A DNA stretch of 64,000 bases from Hemileia vastatrix (taxonomy: Eukaryota > Basidiomycota > Pucciniomycetes > Pucciniales > Zaghouaniaceae): contig JASXTE010000008.1 in assembly GCA_030280995.1 (NCBI GenBank), positions 23,681,193 to 23,745,192 on the forward strand, given 5' to 3'. A program made the translations under genes and the position numbers. The notes beneath the pieces are model-generated. The model was given only the letters and a program-made list of their open reading frames with translations, did no database searches and was not told where the DNA came from. Of the stretch, positions 44,803-56,526 are shown piece after piece (the stretch's first letter is position 1; every line of letters begins with the position of its first letter).

Positions 44803-47498
44803 GTGGATTCTCAATTATTTTCTGTTAATAATACATTAAATTGTTATTATGTTTTCAAATTTTTGGTTTGTCTCACTTCTCTGTCAAGATTTTTGATCAC
44901 ATTCAAGAATGGATCAAGAGGGAAGATGGGAAATATTATGTTGAATAAAAATTGGAATGGTTTATTTTCTGACCTCCAGCAAGAGGGTAAACTGCAATTA
45001 TTTCATCAAAATTCTATAAAAAATCTTAGTATAATTAAAACACAAAAAAATAATTTTTGTGATAATTCAATTCTGGTCCTCCAGCAAGAGGATAAACTGC
45101 CAACTTTTTTTACAGGTGATTTTATGATGGATAAGGGAATTAAAGGTGTTGCAAAATTTGTTGATAAACTAGACAAGGGAAAGAAGAAAAGATTTAAATT
45201 TAAAAATGAAATAAAATATTTTTCTACTTATACTGATTCTGATTCTGACAATGGAGTGAATTCCTTTGATGAAAATTTCAATATCAATACAAAAATAATT
45301 ATTTTACGTCAAGCTTATGTAGATGTGGAGGCAGCAAAATATAAGAAGGTAGCAAATAAAATCCGACCAATTAATGAACCGCTACCCGCTGAATTAAATC
45401 CACCTTTGAGAAGATCAAGGTTATCAAGAGATCCTTATGAATGTCCCTTGGTGAAGAATCTGCCCAAATTTTCTGAAACGTTAAGAATCACTTTTGATAG
45501 ATTAGGTGTTGACAATTTTGGACCTGATGGTTGGTTTTCTGGAGAAGAGAAGAAGTTGTTGTTGGATGTGATGGTCAAGCAAGAGAAGACCATTGCTTTT
45601 GTAGAAGAGGAGAGGGGTGTGTTGAAGCATTCCTATGGGGAGCCTTACAAGTTTCCTGTAGTATGTCATGAAGCGTGGCAGAAAAAACCAATCCCAATTC
45701 CGGCTGCATTAAAAGAAGCTTATATCAAAGTTGTCAGAGAACGGATTTGCACTGGACTGTATGAGCAATCATCATCAAGTTATTCTAGTCCGGTATTTTG
45801 TATCAAGAAACCAAACAGAAAACTGAGAGTAGTTCATGATCTCAGGGAATTTAATAGGGTTACAATAAAGGATTCTGGAATACCACCTAGTGCTGAGGAA
45901 TTTTTTGAAGTGTTTGCTAGGAGAGTGTGTTATGGTTTAGGTGATATTATGGGGGGATATGATGAGAGAGAGTTGCATCTAGACTCTAGGCCTCTCACTA
46001 ATTTTGATACACCGCTAGGACAATTACAATTGACAAGATTACCTCAAGTTGCAAAAGATTCAGTTTCCATTTATAAAACTCAGATGGCTTAGATTCTTCA
46101 AGATGAAATTCCTCAACATGCTGGAATCTTTATTGACAATGGAGTAATTAAAGGACCTTCAACAGATTACAATAATGAAGTGTTGGAGGATAACCCAGGG
46201 ATACGAAAATTCATCTGGGAGTATGCAATAACTTTAGAGAGGATCTTGTTTAGAATTGAAGAAGCTGGTTTAACTATTTTGGGTTCAAAATTTTTATTTT
46301 GTGTGCCAGCTTTAGAGATTTTAGGTCATTTGGTATGTAGAGAGGGTAGGATTATGTCCAAGAAGAAAGTGAATAAAATTCAGTCCTGGCCAAGACCCAA
46401 GAATACAACTGAAGTTAGGCAGCTTTTAGGTGTATGTGTTTATGTTCAAATGTTTATCAAGGACTTTTCTTTATTGGCAGCTTTGTTGAGAAGGTTGATG
46501 AGAAAGGATGCAGACTGGGAGTGGGATGAAGAGTGTGAAAGGGCGTTTGAGAGATTGAAGAAGGTTGTGGGGAAGAATTTAGTCCTGCACATGTTAGATT
46601 ATGGAAAAGATGCTGGTAGGATTTATTTAGCAGTTGACTCAAGTCAGGTTGCTTCTGGGGAAGTTTTTTCTCAGATGGATAAGGCTGGTTACATTAGGCC
46701 AGTTAGGTATGAATCTGTGTTATTCACCAAAGTTGAATCAAGATATTCTCATCCAAAATTGGAACTGTGTGGAGTGGCAAAAATTTTAAAGAAACTTCAA
46801 AAAGTTTTGTGGGGCCAACACTTTGAATTGCAAGTGGATGCAAAATCTTTAATTCAAATGATTAATTCCCCAAGTTTACCAAATGCACCTATGACTAGAT
46901 GGGTAGCATTCATTCAACATTTTTCTTTTGACTTAGTTCATAAGCCTGGAAAAACCTTTACTATTCCAGATGGTTTGTCAAGAAGACCACCCACTGAAGA
47001 TGATTCAGACTCAGAAGATTTCAATGAAGATATACCTATGATTAAAGCCAGAACTAAAGGAGATGAAGACTTTCCATACCTCCCCCATGAGGTTAAAAAG
47101 GCAGGACTATTGTGTGTAGATAATTATGATGATGACCTCCACCAAGAGGATAAACTAGAAAATTACTTTTATGAGGATAAAATTGATGAAATCGGTGTAG
47201 ATAAATTTGGTAAAAAAGAGGTAGAAGAAGATTTTGTGTATATAGATGAAGATGGAGTGGTAGTTTGGGATAGTAGTAAGTAAAGGAAGGGTGTATATGT
47301 TGCAGAATTAGAAAATTTGGTTAAAAAGGGTGAAGAAAAGAAAGAGGTATTTTTGAATTTGGTTTCTAAGAGGTCAAAAGGTTCAGATGAAGAAAATTGA
47401 CATAGCTCAATTAAGAAACAAATTTGTGGCCAAAGTTTTTTGGCCCATTCATGTGCAGGTGATATTGGTGATAGAGAAGTGCCCATTGATATTATATT
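44803..47498 (+). pseudogene. pol: pol of element B, first copy (RT, RNase H, linker)
   Basis: Aligned with A's pol from an N-terminal region with DLQQEGKL and VLQQEDKL repeats, through RT (SSPVFCIKKPNRKLRVVHDL; LGDIMGGYDERELH; FIDNGVIKGP), RNase H (IYLAVDSSQ; KLELCGV; LQVDAKS) and the acidic linker (LPHEVKK, HQEDKLEN), to IDIIL, where element H inserts at 47499. Stops: TAG at 46090 (Trp codon), TAA at 47281, TGA near 47398. The second Asp of the RT active site is Asn. The open N-terminus extends upstream of 44803 to the frameshift site. Confidence 0.88.
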
Positions 47499-47849
47499 AG
47501 GGGGTATCAATGTTGACCGATCCGCAATTAAATTAATTGCGGAAAATAATCTGCATACCCCAATTATCTTCTGCAATTATTTTTGCTAATAATTGGGTTA
47601 TTAGACACTTTACATGTCAATGTTCACCTCTTATCTGACATTTTTATCCTCAATATCTGATAACCACATCTTGGACAACTTTCTGGATATCCCAGCCTTC
47701 TACCTTGCTGCGCACTTCCATTCTCATCCCATCCTGTTCATTCTATCCGCTCAGAATTTCTCCCCATTTCATCTATTTGATTCTTCTCCTTTTCATCTCG
47801 CTATCTCATCTGCTTGTTTCTGCTCCTTTTCATCTTCATTTATAATAAC

Positions 47850-49247
47850 ATGCCTCGTCATCCTAGATCTTCTCAAAGGCAGCCATCACCCAGTTGTTCT
47901 TCAATTCCCACTACTTCCTCTTTCCCCCACTCAGCCAAGAAATCAAAGACTGTTCAATTAAAAAAAGATGAACATCTCATTCTTATCAACTGGCTGAAAA
48001 CCAAATCTAACTATGATTCTTGTTTTGGTACTGAGTATGCCACTAAAGTAGGACGGCCCCCCACATCAAAAGTTAATGGCTATCTTCTAATGGCAAATGA
48101 ATTACGCAATAAGACCAAGGGAAGGATTGATCTTTTGCCTAAACAGATGTCTGAACGCTTCGAGCATTATCGAGCAAAATACAAGAAGGCAAAGGCTCTT
48201 TCATCTTCCACTGGTTTTGGGGTTACTGACATTGATATAACTAAGGGTATAAAATCCATAGACAATAAACTTGATTCTTTATGTCCTTACTTTAAAGAGA
48301 TGTATGCAATTTTTGGAGAGCAAGCCGATGTTAATCCTGTAAACATGTTGGATTGAGAAGATCCTATCTCCGAACATGATGTCGAAGCAAATCTTTTCCC
48401 ATCCTCTTCCTCCACTCAAGCCTCCCCTCTTCTAAATTCTACGAATCTAGATAGCTTTGCTATTGATCCTATTGGCGATTTAACCCAACCCAATCTAACT
48501 CAGGTCTGTTTCTTTTATCTTATCAATTCTATTTTTTTATTTACTTATCTTTTTCTTATTTCTTAAAAGGCTGATGAACAAACCCAGGATGCTCAATCAA
48601 CTTAGTCTGAAGCTAGTGACAATGATGAGGAGGAAAATGCTACGTTGAACAAAAAGAGAAGGGCTTCAACTAGTCTAAATTTCCTCTCCCAAAGAAGACG
48701 AAAAAGTGATACTTCATCACAAACACCTTTTTCTTCAATGGAACAGTTTTTAGAGAAATGTGATGCTGGTAAGTGATATCATACCTCTTATTACTTTACT
48801 CTGCTTTTCTTCTACTTTATGTTAATTTTTATTCTCACTCTAGAACAAGTGGAAATTGCTAAAGAGACACTGAGCTTTGAAAAGAAGAAATACGAGCTCT
48901 CTTTAAGGAGGGATGACAGAGTACAAGATTTGGAAGAGAGGAAGTATGAGCTCTCCTTACAGAAGGATGATCGGATCCAAGATTTGGAGGAGAAGAAGTT
49001 TGAGCTCTCTTTACAGAAGGATGGTAGGGCCCAAGATTTGGAGGAGAAGAAGTTTGAGTTAACTCTTAGTATTGAAAAATCCAAAAATAAGGAAAAAACA
49101 CTCGAGCATCAAAACTTAATGGAACATATGAAGTATAAGCATGATCTCCAAGAAAGTTCTAAAAAGAAAGATTTCTTGATCGAATGCATTAAAGCAAACA
49201 AATCTGTTGAAGAAATAGAACGTTTAATGAAATTTTTTGTTGACTAG
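47850..49247 (+). pseudogene. Harbinger accessory (MYB/SANT-like) protein of H, three exons, two stops
   Basis: Exon 1 (47850-48503) starts MPRHPRSSQRQPSPS. It has a MYB/SANT-like helix region (KKDEHLILINWLKTKSNY; MANELRNKT; QMSERFEHYRAKYKKAKAL) and SSSTGFGVT. Introns at 48504-48569 and 48769-48843 keep the frame (Gln-Ala; Ala-Glu-Gln). Exon 2 has an acidic then basic patch (DNDEEENATLNKKRR). Exon 3 encodes a coiled coil with four tandem repeats of about 18 residues (KKYELSLRRDDRVQDLEE). Stops at 48354 (TGA) and 48603 (TAG) break it. Such proteins assist Harbinger transposases in DNA binding and nuclear import. The family is inferred from context and layout, not from a search. Confidence 0.7.
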
Positions 49248-49382
49248 TTTCTTTTATTTCTTTCACACTTCATGTGTTCATATTTATTTGTACATAAATT
49301 TTACAATTATTTTCTGTATTTCTTGAAATATCGTATTTTAATGATAAATATTCTTTTTTTAAATAAAATTTTCAAGTCTCCT

Positions 49383-49805
49383 TTGAAAATTTGACAATCC
49401 CCCACCCCTGGATTTTTTTGAAGTAAGGGGTGGGTATCACAAAAATTCTTTCATGTCATGAATCTTGAAAGTTTTATATGAAAATTTGGCTTTACTACCC
49501 CCTGCATTTTACTGGTATCCTAAAAATTCTTACATGTCAAGAATTTCACAAGTCTTATAAAAAATTTTGGCACAACCCCCCATGGATTTTATTGAAGTAA
49601 GGGACGGGTATCACAAAAATATTTACAAGTCAAAAAAATTCTATATCTGTTTAAAAAAATTGGCAATACTCTCCCCTGCATTTTATTGAAGCAAGGGGTG
49701 GGTATCACCATAATTTTTCTAAGTCATCAATTTCACATGTCAGATTTGAAAATTTGGCAATACCCCCCCCTGCATTTTATTGAAGTAAGGGGTGGAAGTC
49801 ATCTA
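49383..49805. repeat. Tandem array of ~92-97-bp units
   Basis: About five degenerate units, each with CCCC..TGCATTTTATTGAAG and AAGGGGTGGGTATCAC (near 49393, 49486, 49568, 49660 and 49756). It lies between the accessory gene and the TET/JBP-like fragment. Confidence 0.8.
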
Positions 49806-50095
49806 AATTTAATATAATTACATAAATTATTAAATAAATATCTAATATATATCAATTTCCCTAGTTTAAAGTAATGACAATCCCTCAAGCCAAAATGCAG
49901 ACCAAGTCGAGAAACATAAGTTTGGGACTTTCTACAGGTATAGGAAAGAGGAACCCCATGAAACAAATAAATGTTATCATGATTACCTGTTATACAACAC
50001 AAGGTCGATGGCTCATCACATTATTTGAGAAAATTGATATATAAAAAATATTTATTAAAAATTTATGGAAAAATATAAAATTTTCGATGACAACT

Positions 50096-50781
50096 CTAAT
50101 CCCCATACTTTTTGGATCTAGATAAAGTTTTTTTAAATCGAATAACTTTACCTTCTTTCTTTACCTTATTGATTCTTTGTATCAACTTATTACTGATTTG
50201 AAATGAGCAACCGAAATGAGTGAAATCTTGACAGGATTTCAAACCAGGAGGAGCTTTGGTTGTTTGATGATTATCCTTAGAAGAATTCCAAATAGTTTCG
50301 ATGATACCATTTCCCAAACCAAAATCAATGATGCACCGGTGGTCTGGAAAATATAAACCATGTCCTTTGATTTTAGCTGGAGATGGTATTGGGTGGCCAG
50401 TTATCAGATTGATATATGAGAATATTCCAAAAGTAAGAAAATTGGCATCATTCCTATCGATATGAATCCTATTGTGGAATCCAGAATGAGTGATAATAAC
50501 ATTAGAAAATAAAAGATATTTGTGGCTGATATCTTCCAATTCGGAGTCACACCAATTCGGTATTCCAACTTTGGTTGCAAGTTCATGATTTTTTTGAAAT
50601 GCTTTATTACAAAGCTTGTTGAGTTGAAAAGCAAGAAAAGAGTCAAAGGAAGGTAGAGTGTCCCATAAGCGAAAATCTTCATCTTTTTGAGCTTTAGTGA
50701 TATTCTTGACCCACGAATATATGCCTATATAATTGAAATGCCTAGATAATAATCATATAAGAGTTTCAGAATCCTTATCCT
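50096..50781 (-). pseudogene. TET/JBP-like 2-oxoglutarate/Fe(II) dioxygenase fragment
   Basis: One continuous frame from an acceptor-like TTTAG at 50782 to the stop at 50096, broken only by TGA at 50753. Features fitting the TET/JBP fold, as known in fungi: FHNRIHIDRNDANF (H-x-D iron ligands), FGIFSYI, then KIKGHGLYFPDH and CIIDFGLGNGIIETIW, NSSKDNHQTT (distal His) and THFGCSFQIS, where an Arg binding 2-oxoglutarate is expected (R-x-G-x-S-x-Q) but His is present. TET/JBP enzymes oxidise methylated bases, and fungal copies are known to travel with DNA transposons (KDZ type). Here the fragment is inside a Harbinger element. Upstream exons were not recognised. Assignment is by motif reading only. 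Confidence 0.6.
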
Positions 50782-50819
50782 CTAAATATGCAATATAAAA
50801 ATGTGAAATAAGACAAGTG

Positions 50820-51160
50820 AAATTTGGAAAAAAGGCTCAACTTCAAAGGTCAAAATCTCAGCAACCACTGAACCTAATTCAAACCTGTTTGTGGAAAATG
50901 AAAGATATGCTTCAGTAGAATCTTCAGTTAAAGGACATGCGATTTAAATAAACCTAACCCTAATTTGTTACATAAAAAAATGAAATGAAAATTTAAATTG
51001 GGAAAAAAAAGGCTCAACTTTAACGGTCAATATCTCAGCAACCACTGAATCAAATTCAAATCTGTTTGCAGGAAATGAAAGGTAGCCTTCAGGAGAATCT
51101 TCAGTAAAAAGAACATTAGATTTGAATAAACCTAACCCTAATTCCGAGTCTGATTTTCAA
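50820..51160. repeat. Two ~175-bp direct repeats
   Basis: GGCTCAACTT, then GGTCAA-ATCTCAGCAACCACTGAA and AACCTAACCCTAATT recur at about 50833 and 51010. They lie upstream of the TET/JBP-like exon. No coding content recognised. Confidence 0.75.
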
Positions 51161-51990
51161 AATTTTACAAAAACTTGAAAAGTGGTAATGAAGATGAGAT
51201 CAAATGGAGTTTTATAAGTTCACTGTTATCCAGATAAGAGTCATACATATATTTAAGTATGAAGTTTTCATAAAAGGAATGAGATATCATATAGGCATGA
51301 AAAAAAGGAGATGAAACTTACCTTGATTGAAAAGTAGGAAAAATAGAGTGAGAAAGATTGATGTTGGAATTGTGGGGAAATTGAATATGGAGTAAGTGAA
51401 ATGCATAAAGAATGTGCAATGTATGTGTTTCAATGAAATGGAGCCAAAAAAAAGTGAAATAAGGGAAAGGGGGGATAATGACAATGCCAAGGAGGGATGA
51501 AGAGTAGGGTGATGGAGCTAAAAAATAAAGTAAAGAGGGAGAGAAAAAAAAGGTTAATTATACCATTGAAATCCAAAATAACCACTTACAAAAAAAATTT
51601 AGATAAAAAAAATAAAATAAACAGAAAAAAACAAAAAAAAATTATAATTAGTAATCAAAAAATCAAAAAAAAAAGAATAAAATGACTTACCTGGAGAGAT
51701 GAGATGACAAAATGAATGAAACCAAATTGTTTGAGGGATGTTGGAGGAGAATAGGAAAAGGGTATGAGGGATGAATGAAAAAAAAAATCACTGACAAAAT
51801 ATGCAATTTCAGAAAATATGCAATTTCATGTTGAGCTGGTGAAAGAAAACCAATGAGCCATCCAAAAAAAAGATATTCACCGTAAATTCAAAAAAAAAAA
51901 ATGAATATGCAACAAACCAAAATACAAAACCAAGTGATTAAAGTACACAAAGAGGAAATTTGGAAAGTATGAAAACATAAAAATAAAAAA
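51161..51990. other. A-rich noncoding part of element H
   Basis: No gene supported. From about 51822 the sequence (TATGCAATTTCATGTTGAG) is homologous to G at 40754 onward, which marks the return to Harbinger backbone after the cargo. The frame at 51497-51685 is lysine-rich low complexity. Confidence 0.6.
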
Positions 51991-52674
51991 TTAAAAGGGT
52001 GAAGAGAAATGTTGGAGAGTAATTGCAGGCTTTTGACTCAAAGGGATGGTTGTGCCATCAACAAAACCTACACAGCCAGGGAATCCTTCAGCTTGCATTA
52101 CTTGAGAGGATTCAAGTCGCTGTTCTGGAGTTGGCCAAGCAAGAGTTTGAGACTTGAGGGAAAGGATAGCAATCATACAGCGCTTGGTGTATAATATCAC
52201 AGTACCATATCCTATGTTAAAGAGATTATCCAAACGTCTTACGGCAGCACCATTTCCATTTGAGCCAAAGCGACATAGAGCAACAGCAAGTTGGATGGCA
52301 GGATTATGCTGTTTGTTATGAGAATTGTTATGGAAGATAGGATGATCGGAGATGAGTTGATAAAGTTTGAAGAAAGAATCGGGAGAAGTTCTAAAAAGTT
52401 GTGTGAAGTTTAAATGAGGAATGTTGAGAATGGAGGCCAGATCATATCGGGGATCATGATAAAGATTTGGCCCCCTGGTGATGATGTAACGCTTTTTGGA
52501 AAGAAAACACATATAAGCTAAAGCATCTTCCAAATCAGAGTCAGATTTATAGTAAAGAACTAAAAGAAAAGTAATAGCATTCATTGTTGAGTGAAGTAGC
52601 TTCCTAGTAGAGAGGTGTTTCATTGTTGCCAGTGGAAGGGTTATGTGATGAGGGAAGTGGGAATTCACCGCCAA
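51991..52674 (-). pseudogene. Harbinger transposase of H, C-terminal half deleted
   Basis: Start at 52674, or more likely the internal MKHLSTRKLLHSTM matching the start of G. Contains SDSDLEDALAYM, FTQLFRTSPDSFFKLYQLI, FGSNGNGAAVRRLDN, YTKRCMIAIL and GFVDGTTIPLSQKPA (first Asp). Immediately after KPA the frame leaves the family: a deletion relative to G (about 40965-41580) removed the intron and the second Asp and Glu. Inactive. Confidence 0.85.
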
Positions 52675-52885
52675 ATGTGCAGTTGGGGTGTGTAGATAGA
52701 AAAAAAACTTAAGTGTTCGCCACCAAAATTAAGTAGCATAGAGTGAGGAAATACTTAAGGATGGCATCAGCAATTATAAGTCATGTGACTTTCTTAAAAA
52801 TCCATCATGGATGAGATGAGTTTGGGATCAGGAATTAGGAATGGAAATTGGGGTATAAGAGGCGGGATAATGCATTATCGTGGAG

Positions 52886-52921
52886 TTCTTATCCACTAGC
52901 CCTGGGGCTAGTGGATAAGAA
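52886..52921. other. Perfect 17-bp hairpin near the right end of H
   Basis: Arms TTCTTATCCACTAGCCC and GGGCTAGTGGATAAGAA are separated by two bases. Worn versions of the right arm are at the right end of G (GGGGCTAGTG, near 42390) and at 8233, so it is a subterminal feature of the family. Confidence 0.85.
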
Positions 52922-53003
52922 TCTTCCGCAATTAATAATGTCTGATCCCGGGAAAAAAAATTCCTGATCCCTAATTGCGGATCCCTGAACATTGATACCC
53001 CCT

Positions 53004-56000
53004 ATTAATTGATTTTCAAGATGGAGTCTGGGGTCAGACTGGTTTTTATTTGTTGTTGGTCAAATATTTATTGACTTTAGAAAGGCCAGAAGATTGTGAA
53101 GACAATGAATGGGTGGCTATAAAAAGGAAGTCATCTACATTTTACTTGTCTTGTTGGCAATTAATGAAAAGGAGGTATCCAAATCCTCAAGTAGTTTTAA
53201 CTCAAAAGAAAGGGCAAGAATTTGTTTTAAAGTCACTGCATGAAGATCTTGGGAATAGAGGCGTTGGAGAAACGTTCAGAAGAATTGCTGATTGATTTTG
53301 GTGGCCAGGCATGGAGATGGCTGTTAAACAGTGGGTTCGGTCATGAGAAGAATGTCAAAGAAGAAGTTATTTAAGGCTGAAAGAACCTGGACAGGCTACT
53401 GGAAAAAATACTCTCTTTGGAAGGGTTAGCTTGGATGCTGTTAATATTAAGGAAGGATGGTATAAATATTTAATTGTATCCAGAGATGATTTATCTGGTT
53501 GGGTGAAAACAAATGGCAAACATTGAGTAGTTCATGATCTAAGGGAATTAAATAGGGTTACAATAAAGGATGCTGGCATACCACCTAGTGCTGAGGAGTT
53601 TGTGGAAGTGTTTTTTGGGAGAGTGTGTTATGGTTTAGGAGATATTATGGGGGGATATGATGAGAGAGAGTTGCATCCAGACTCTAGGCCTCTCACTACT
53701 TTTGATACACTGCTAGGACGATTACAATTGACAAGATTACCTCAAGGAGCGACAAATTCAGTTGCCGTTTATCAAGCTCAGATGGCTTGGATTCTTCAAG
53801 ATGAAATTCCTCAATATGCTGGAATCTTTATTGACAATGGAGTAATTAAAGGACCTTCAACAGATTAAAATAATGAAGTGTTGGAGGAGAACCCAGGGAT
53901 AAAGAAATTCATCTGGGAGTATTCCATCACTTTAGAGAGGATCTTGTTTAGAATTGAAGAAGCTGGTTTAACTATTTCAGGTTCAAAATTTTCATGTTGT
54001 GTGCCAGCTTTAAAGATTTTAGATCATGTGGTATGTAGAGAGGATAGGGTTATGTCCAAGAAGAAAGTGAATAGAATTCTTTCCTGGCCAAGACCCAAGA
54101 ATACAACCAAAGTTAGGGGGATTTTAGGTGTATGTGTTTATTTTCGAATGTTTATCAAGGACTTTTCTTCATTGGCATCTCTGTTGAGAAGGTTAACGAG
54201 AAAGGATGCAGACGGGGAGTGGGATGAAGAATGTGAGAAGGTGTTTGTGAATCTGAAGTAGGTTGTGGGAAAAGATATTGTCCTGAAAAAGTTAGATTAC
54301 GGAAAAGATGCTGGTGGGATATATTTAGCAGTTGACTCAAGTCAGGTTGCTGCTGGGCAAGTTTTGTCTCAGATGGATAAAGCTGGTTACATTAGGCCAG
54401 TTAGGTATGAATCTGTTGTATTAACTGAAGTAGAATCAAGATATTCTCAGCCCAAATTGGAACTGTGTGGAGTGGAAATTTTTTTAAAGAAGCTTCAAAA
54501 TGTATTGTGGGGCCAACACTTCAAATTGCAAGTGGATGCAAAATCTTTAATTCAAATTATTAATTCCCCAAGTTTACCAAATGCACCTATAACTAGATGG
54601 GTAGAATTTATTCAGCATTTTTTTTTTGACTTAGTTCATAATCCTGGAAAAACTTTTAATATGCCAGATGGTTTTTCAAGAAGACCGCCTACTGAAGATG
54701 ATTCAGACTCAGAAAATTTTGATGAAGATATACCTATGATTAAGGCCAGCACTAAAGGAGCTGAAGACTTTCCATACCTCCCCCATGAGGTTAAACTGGC
54801 AGGACTTTTGTGTATAGATGATTGTGATGAAGACTTCCACCAAGAGGATAAACTGGAAAATTATTTTTATATTGATAAAATTGATGAAATTGTTGTGTAT
54901 AAATTTGGCAAAAAAGAAGTAGAAGAAGATGAAAGTGTATATGTGGATGAGAATGATGTGGTAGTATTGGATGTTAATAGATTGGTTAATGGTGTATATG
55001 TTGGAAGTTTAGAAAATTTGGTAAAGCAGAGGTTTGATGATGATGAAGAAGGAGATACTTAAATAGGTGGTAAAGAGGTTGATAAAAATTTGGTTCAAAA
55101 GAGATTTGAATTTTTAAAATTTAAAGATGAAAAATTTTATTTGTTTATCAAAAAAACTCAATCAAAGAAGCTTATGGCTCATGCAAGTGCAGGTGATATA
55201 GGTGATAGGGAAGTGCCCTTGGATGTTATTTTATTGGATTTTAAAGATGAGGTCTGGGTACAGACTGGGTTTTATTATGTTTTGGTAAAATATTTGTTGA
55301 CTCTGGAAAGGCCAGAAGAATGTGATGATGATGACTGGATGGCTATCAAAAGAAAGACCCCAGAATTCTATATATCTGGACAAAGATTGATGAAAAGGAG
55401 GTATCCAAATCCTCAAGTAGTAGTTTCTCAAAAGAAAGGGCAAGAGTTGGTTATGAAATCACTGCATGAAAATCTTGGTCATAGGGGAATGTGCAAGACA
55501 TATAGACAAATTACTGATAGATTTTGGTGGCCTGGTATGAAGGTGGCTGTTAAGAAATGGTTTCAGTCATGTAAAGAATGTCAAAGAAGGAGTTATCTAA
55601 GGCCAAAAGAACCTGGACATGCAACCGGTGAAAACACTCTTTTTGGTAGGGTTAGTTTGGATGCTGTTCATATAAAAGAGGGGAGATATAAATATTTAAT
55701 TTTAGCGAGAGATGATCTATCTGGTTGGGTAGATGCAACGCCTCTTATTAATTTAAATGTCAAAAATGTGGTAAATTTTTTGTTAAAGGATTGGGTGTAT
55801 AGATATGGGGTTATGAAATTGGTAACGGTTGATGGAGGACCTGAATTTGGGGCAGAATTTAGGGAAGCTATATCAAAGGTTGGATTGAAGGTTAGGGTAG
55901 CAACCCCTTATTATCCTGAAGCAGAAGGAATGGTTGAAAGAGGGAATCAAGTTATAAAGGATGCATTAGTTAAAATGTGTGGAACAAGTGCTGAAAAATG

Positions 56001-56526
56001 GAGGCACTATTTACCCTTAGTTTTATTTGCTGACAGAATCACTTCCAAAAGGAAGACTGGATATTCACCCTATGAACTAGTTTTTGGACAAAAAGCAGTT
56101 TTACCAGTTGATTTATAGGCTGAATCATATCTTGGAGTAGATTGGGAAACCGTTAACACTACTGAAGAATTGTTATGTGCAAGAATGATGCAGCTGGAGA
56201 AGAAAGCAGAATTCTTAGAAAAGGCATATTGTAGAATGATTAAAATCAGAAATCAGTCAGTAAGGTATTGGGATGAAAGATTAGCACACAGGCTCAGGAA
56301 AACTTTGAAGACTGGAGATATGGTTTTGGTGTATAATATGAGTTTGGAAAGCCAGTGGGGGAAGATGTTTGCAGATAGGTGGAATGGATTTTATAAAGTC
56401 AGAGAACAGGTGTCTGTTGGTTCATATGTTTTGGAAGAATTGGATGGAGTAGCTTTAAAGAAGAGGGTAGCAGCCAATCAAGTCATACAGTTCTATCCTA
56501 GGGGCACCAGGAGTGCTCAAGTTTAA
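53004..56526 (+). pseudogene. pol: pol of element B: integrase piece joined to a second RT-RNase H-integrase copy
   Basis: 53004-53513 continues the first pol copy through the zinc finger and first part of the integrase core to DDLSGWV. It then joins, in frame, an RT starting KTNGKH and VVHDLRELNRV. The second copy runs through RT (LGDIMGGYDERELH, FIDNGVIKGP), RNase H, linker (LPHEVKLAG, HQEDKLEN) and complete integrase: LHENLGH and CKECQRR (HHCC intact), SLDAVH, TVDGGPEF, AEGMVERG, and NGFYKVREQ to the end at 56526. In-frame stops: 53293, 53347, 53527, 53866, 54259, 55060 and 56116. Confidence 0.88.

Larger units (their letters stand above)
47499..53003. mobile_element. Element H: PIF/Harbinger transposon with internal cargo and deletion
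   Basis: Ends AGGGGGTATCAATG / CATTGATACCCCCT, flanked by ATT (47496-47498 and 53004-53006). Removing it rejoins B's integrase linker as IDIILIDFQDG, matching LDVVLLDFEDA of A. A palindrome with arms CCGCAATTAA / TTAATTGCGG lies at 47522-47542. It contains an accessory gene (plus), a tandem array, a TET/JBP-like fragment (minus) and a truncated transposase (minus). Compared with G it lacks the second half of the transposase, so it is non-autonomous. Confidence 0.92.

Noticed and set aside
50950..51145. CCTAACCCTAA telomere-like sequence
   Set aside because: Only one partial copy in each of two direct repeats; no telomeric array.
51497..51685. 62-aa lysine-rich frame in element H
   Set aside because: Translation of an A-rich tract; no counterpart in G and no motif.
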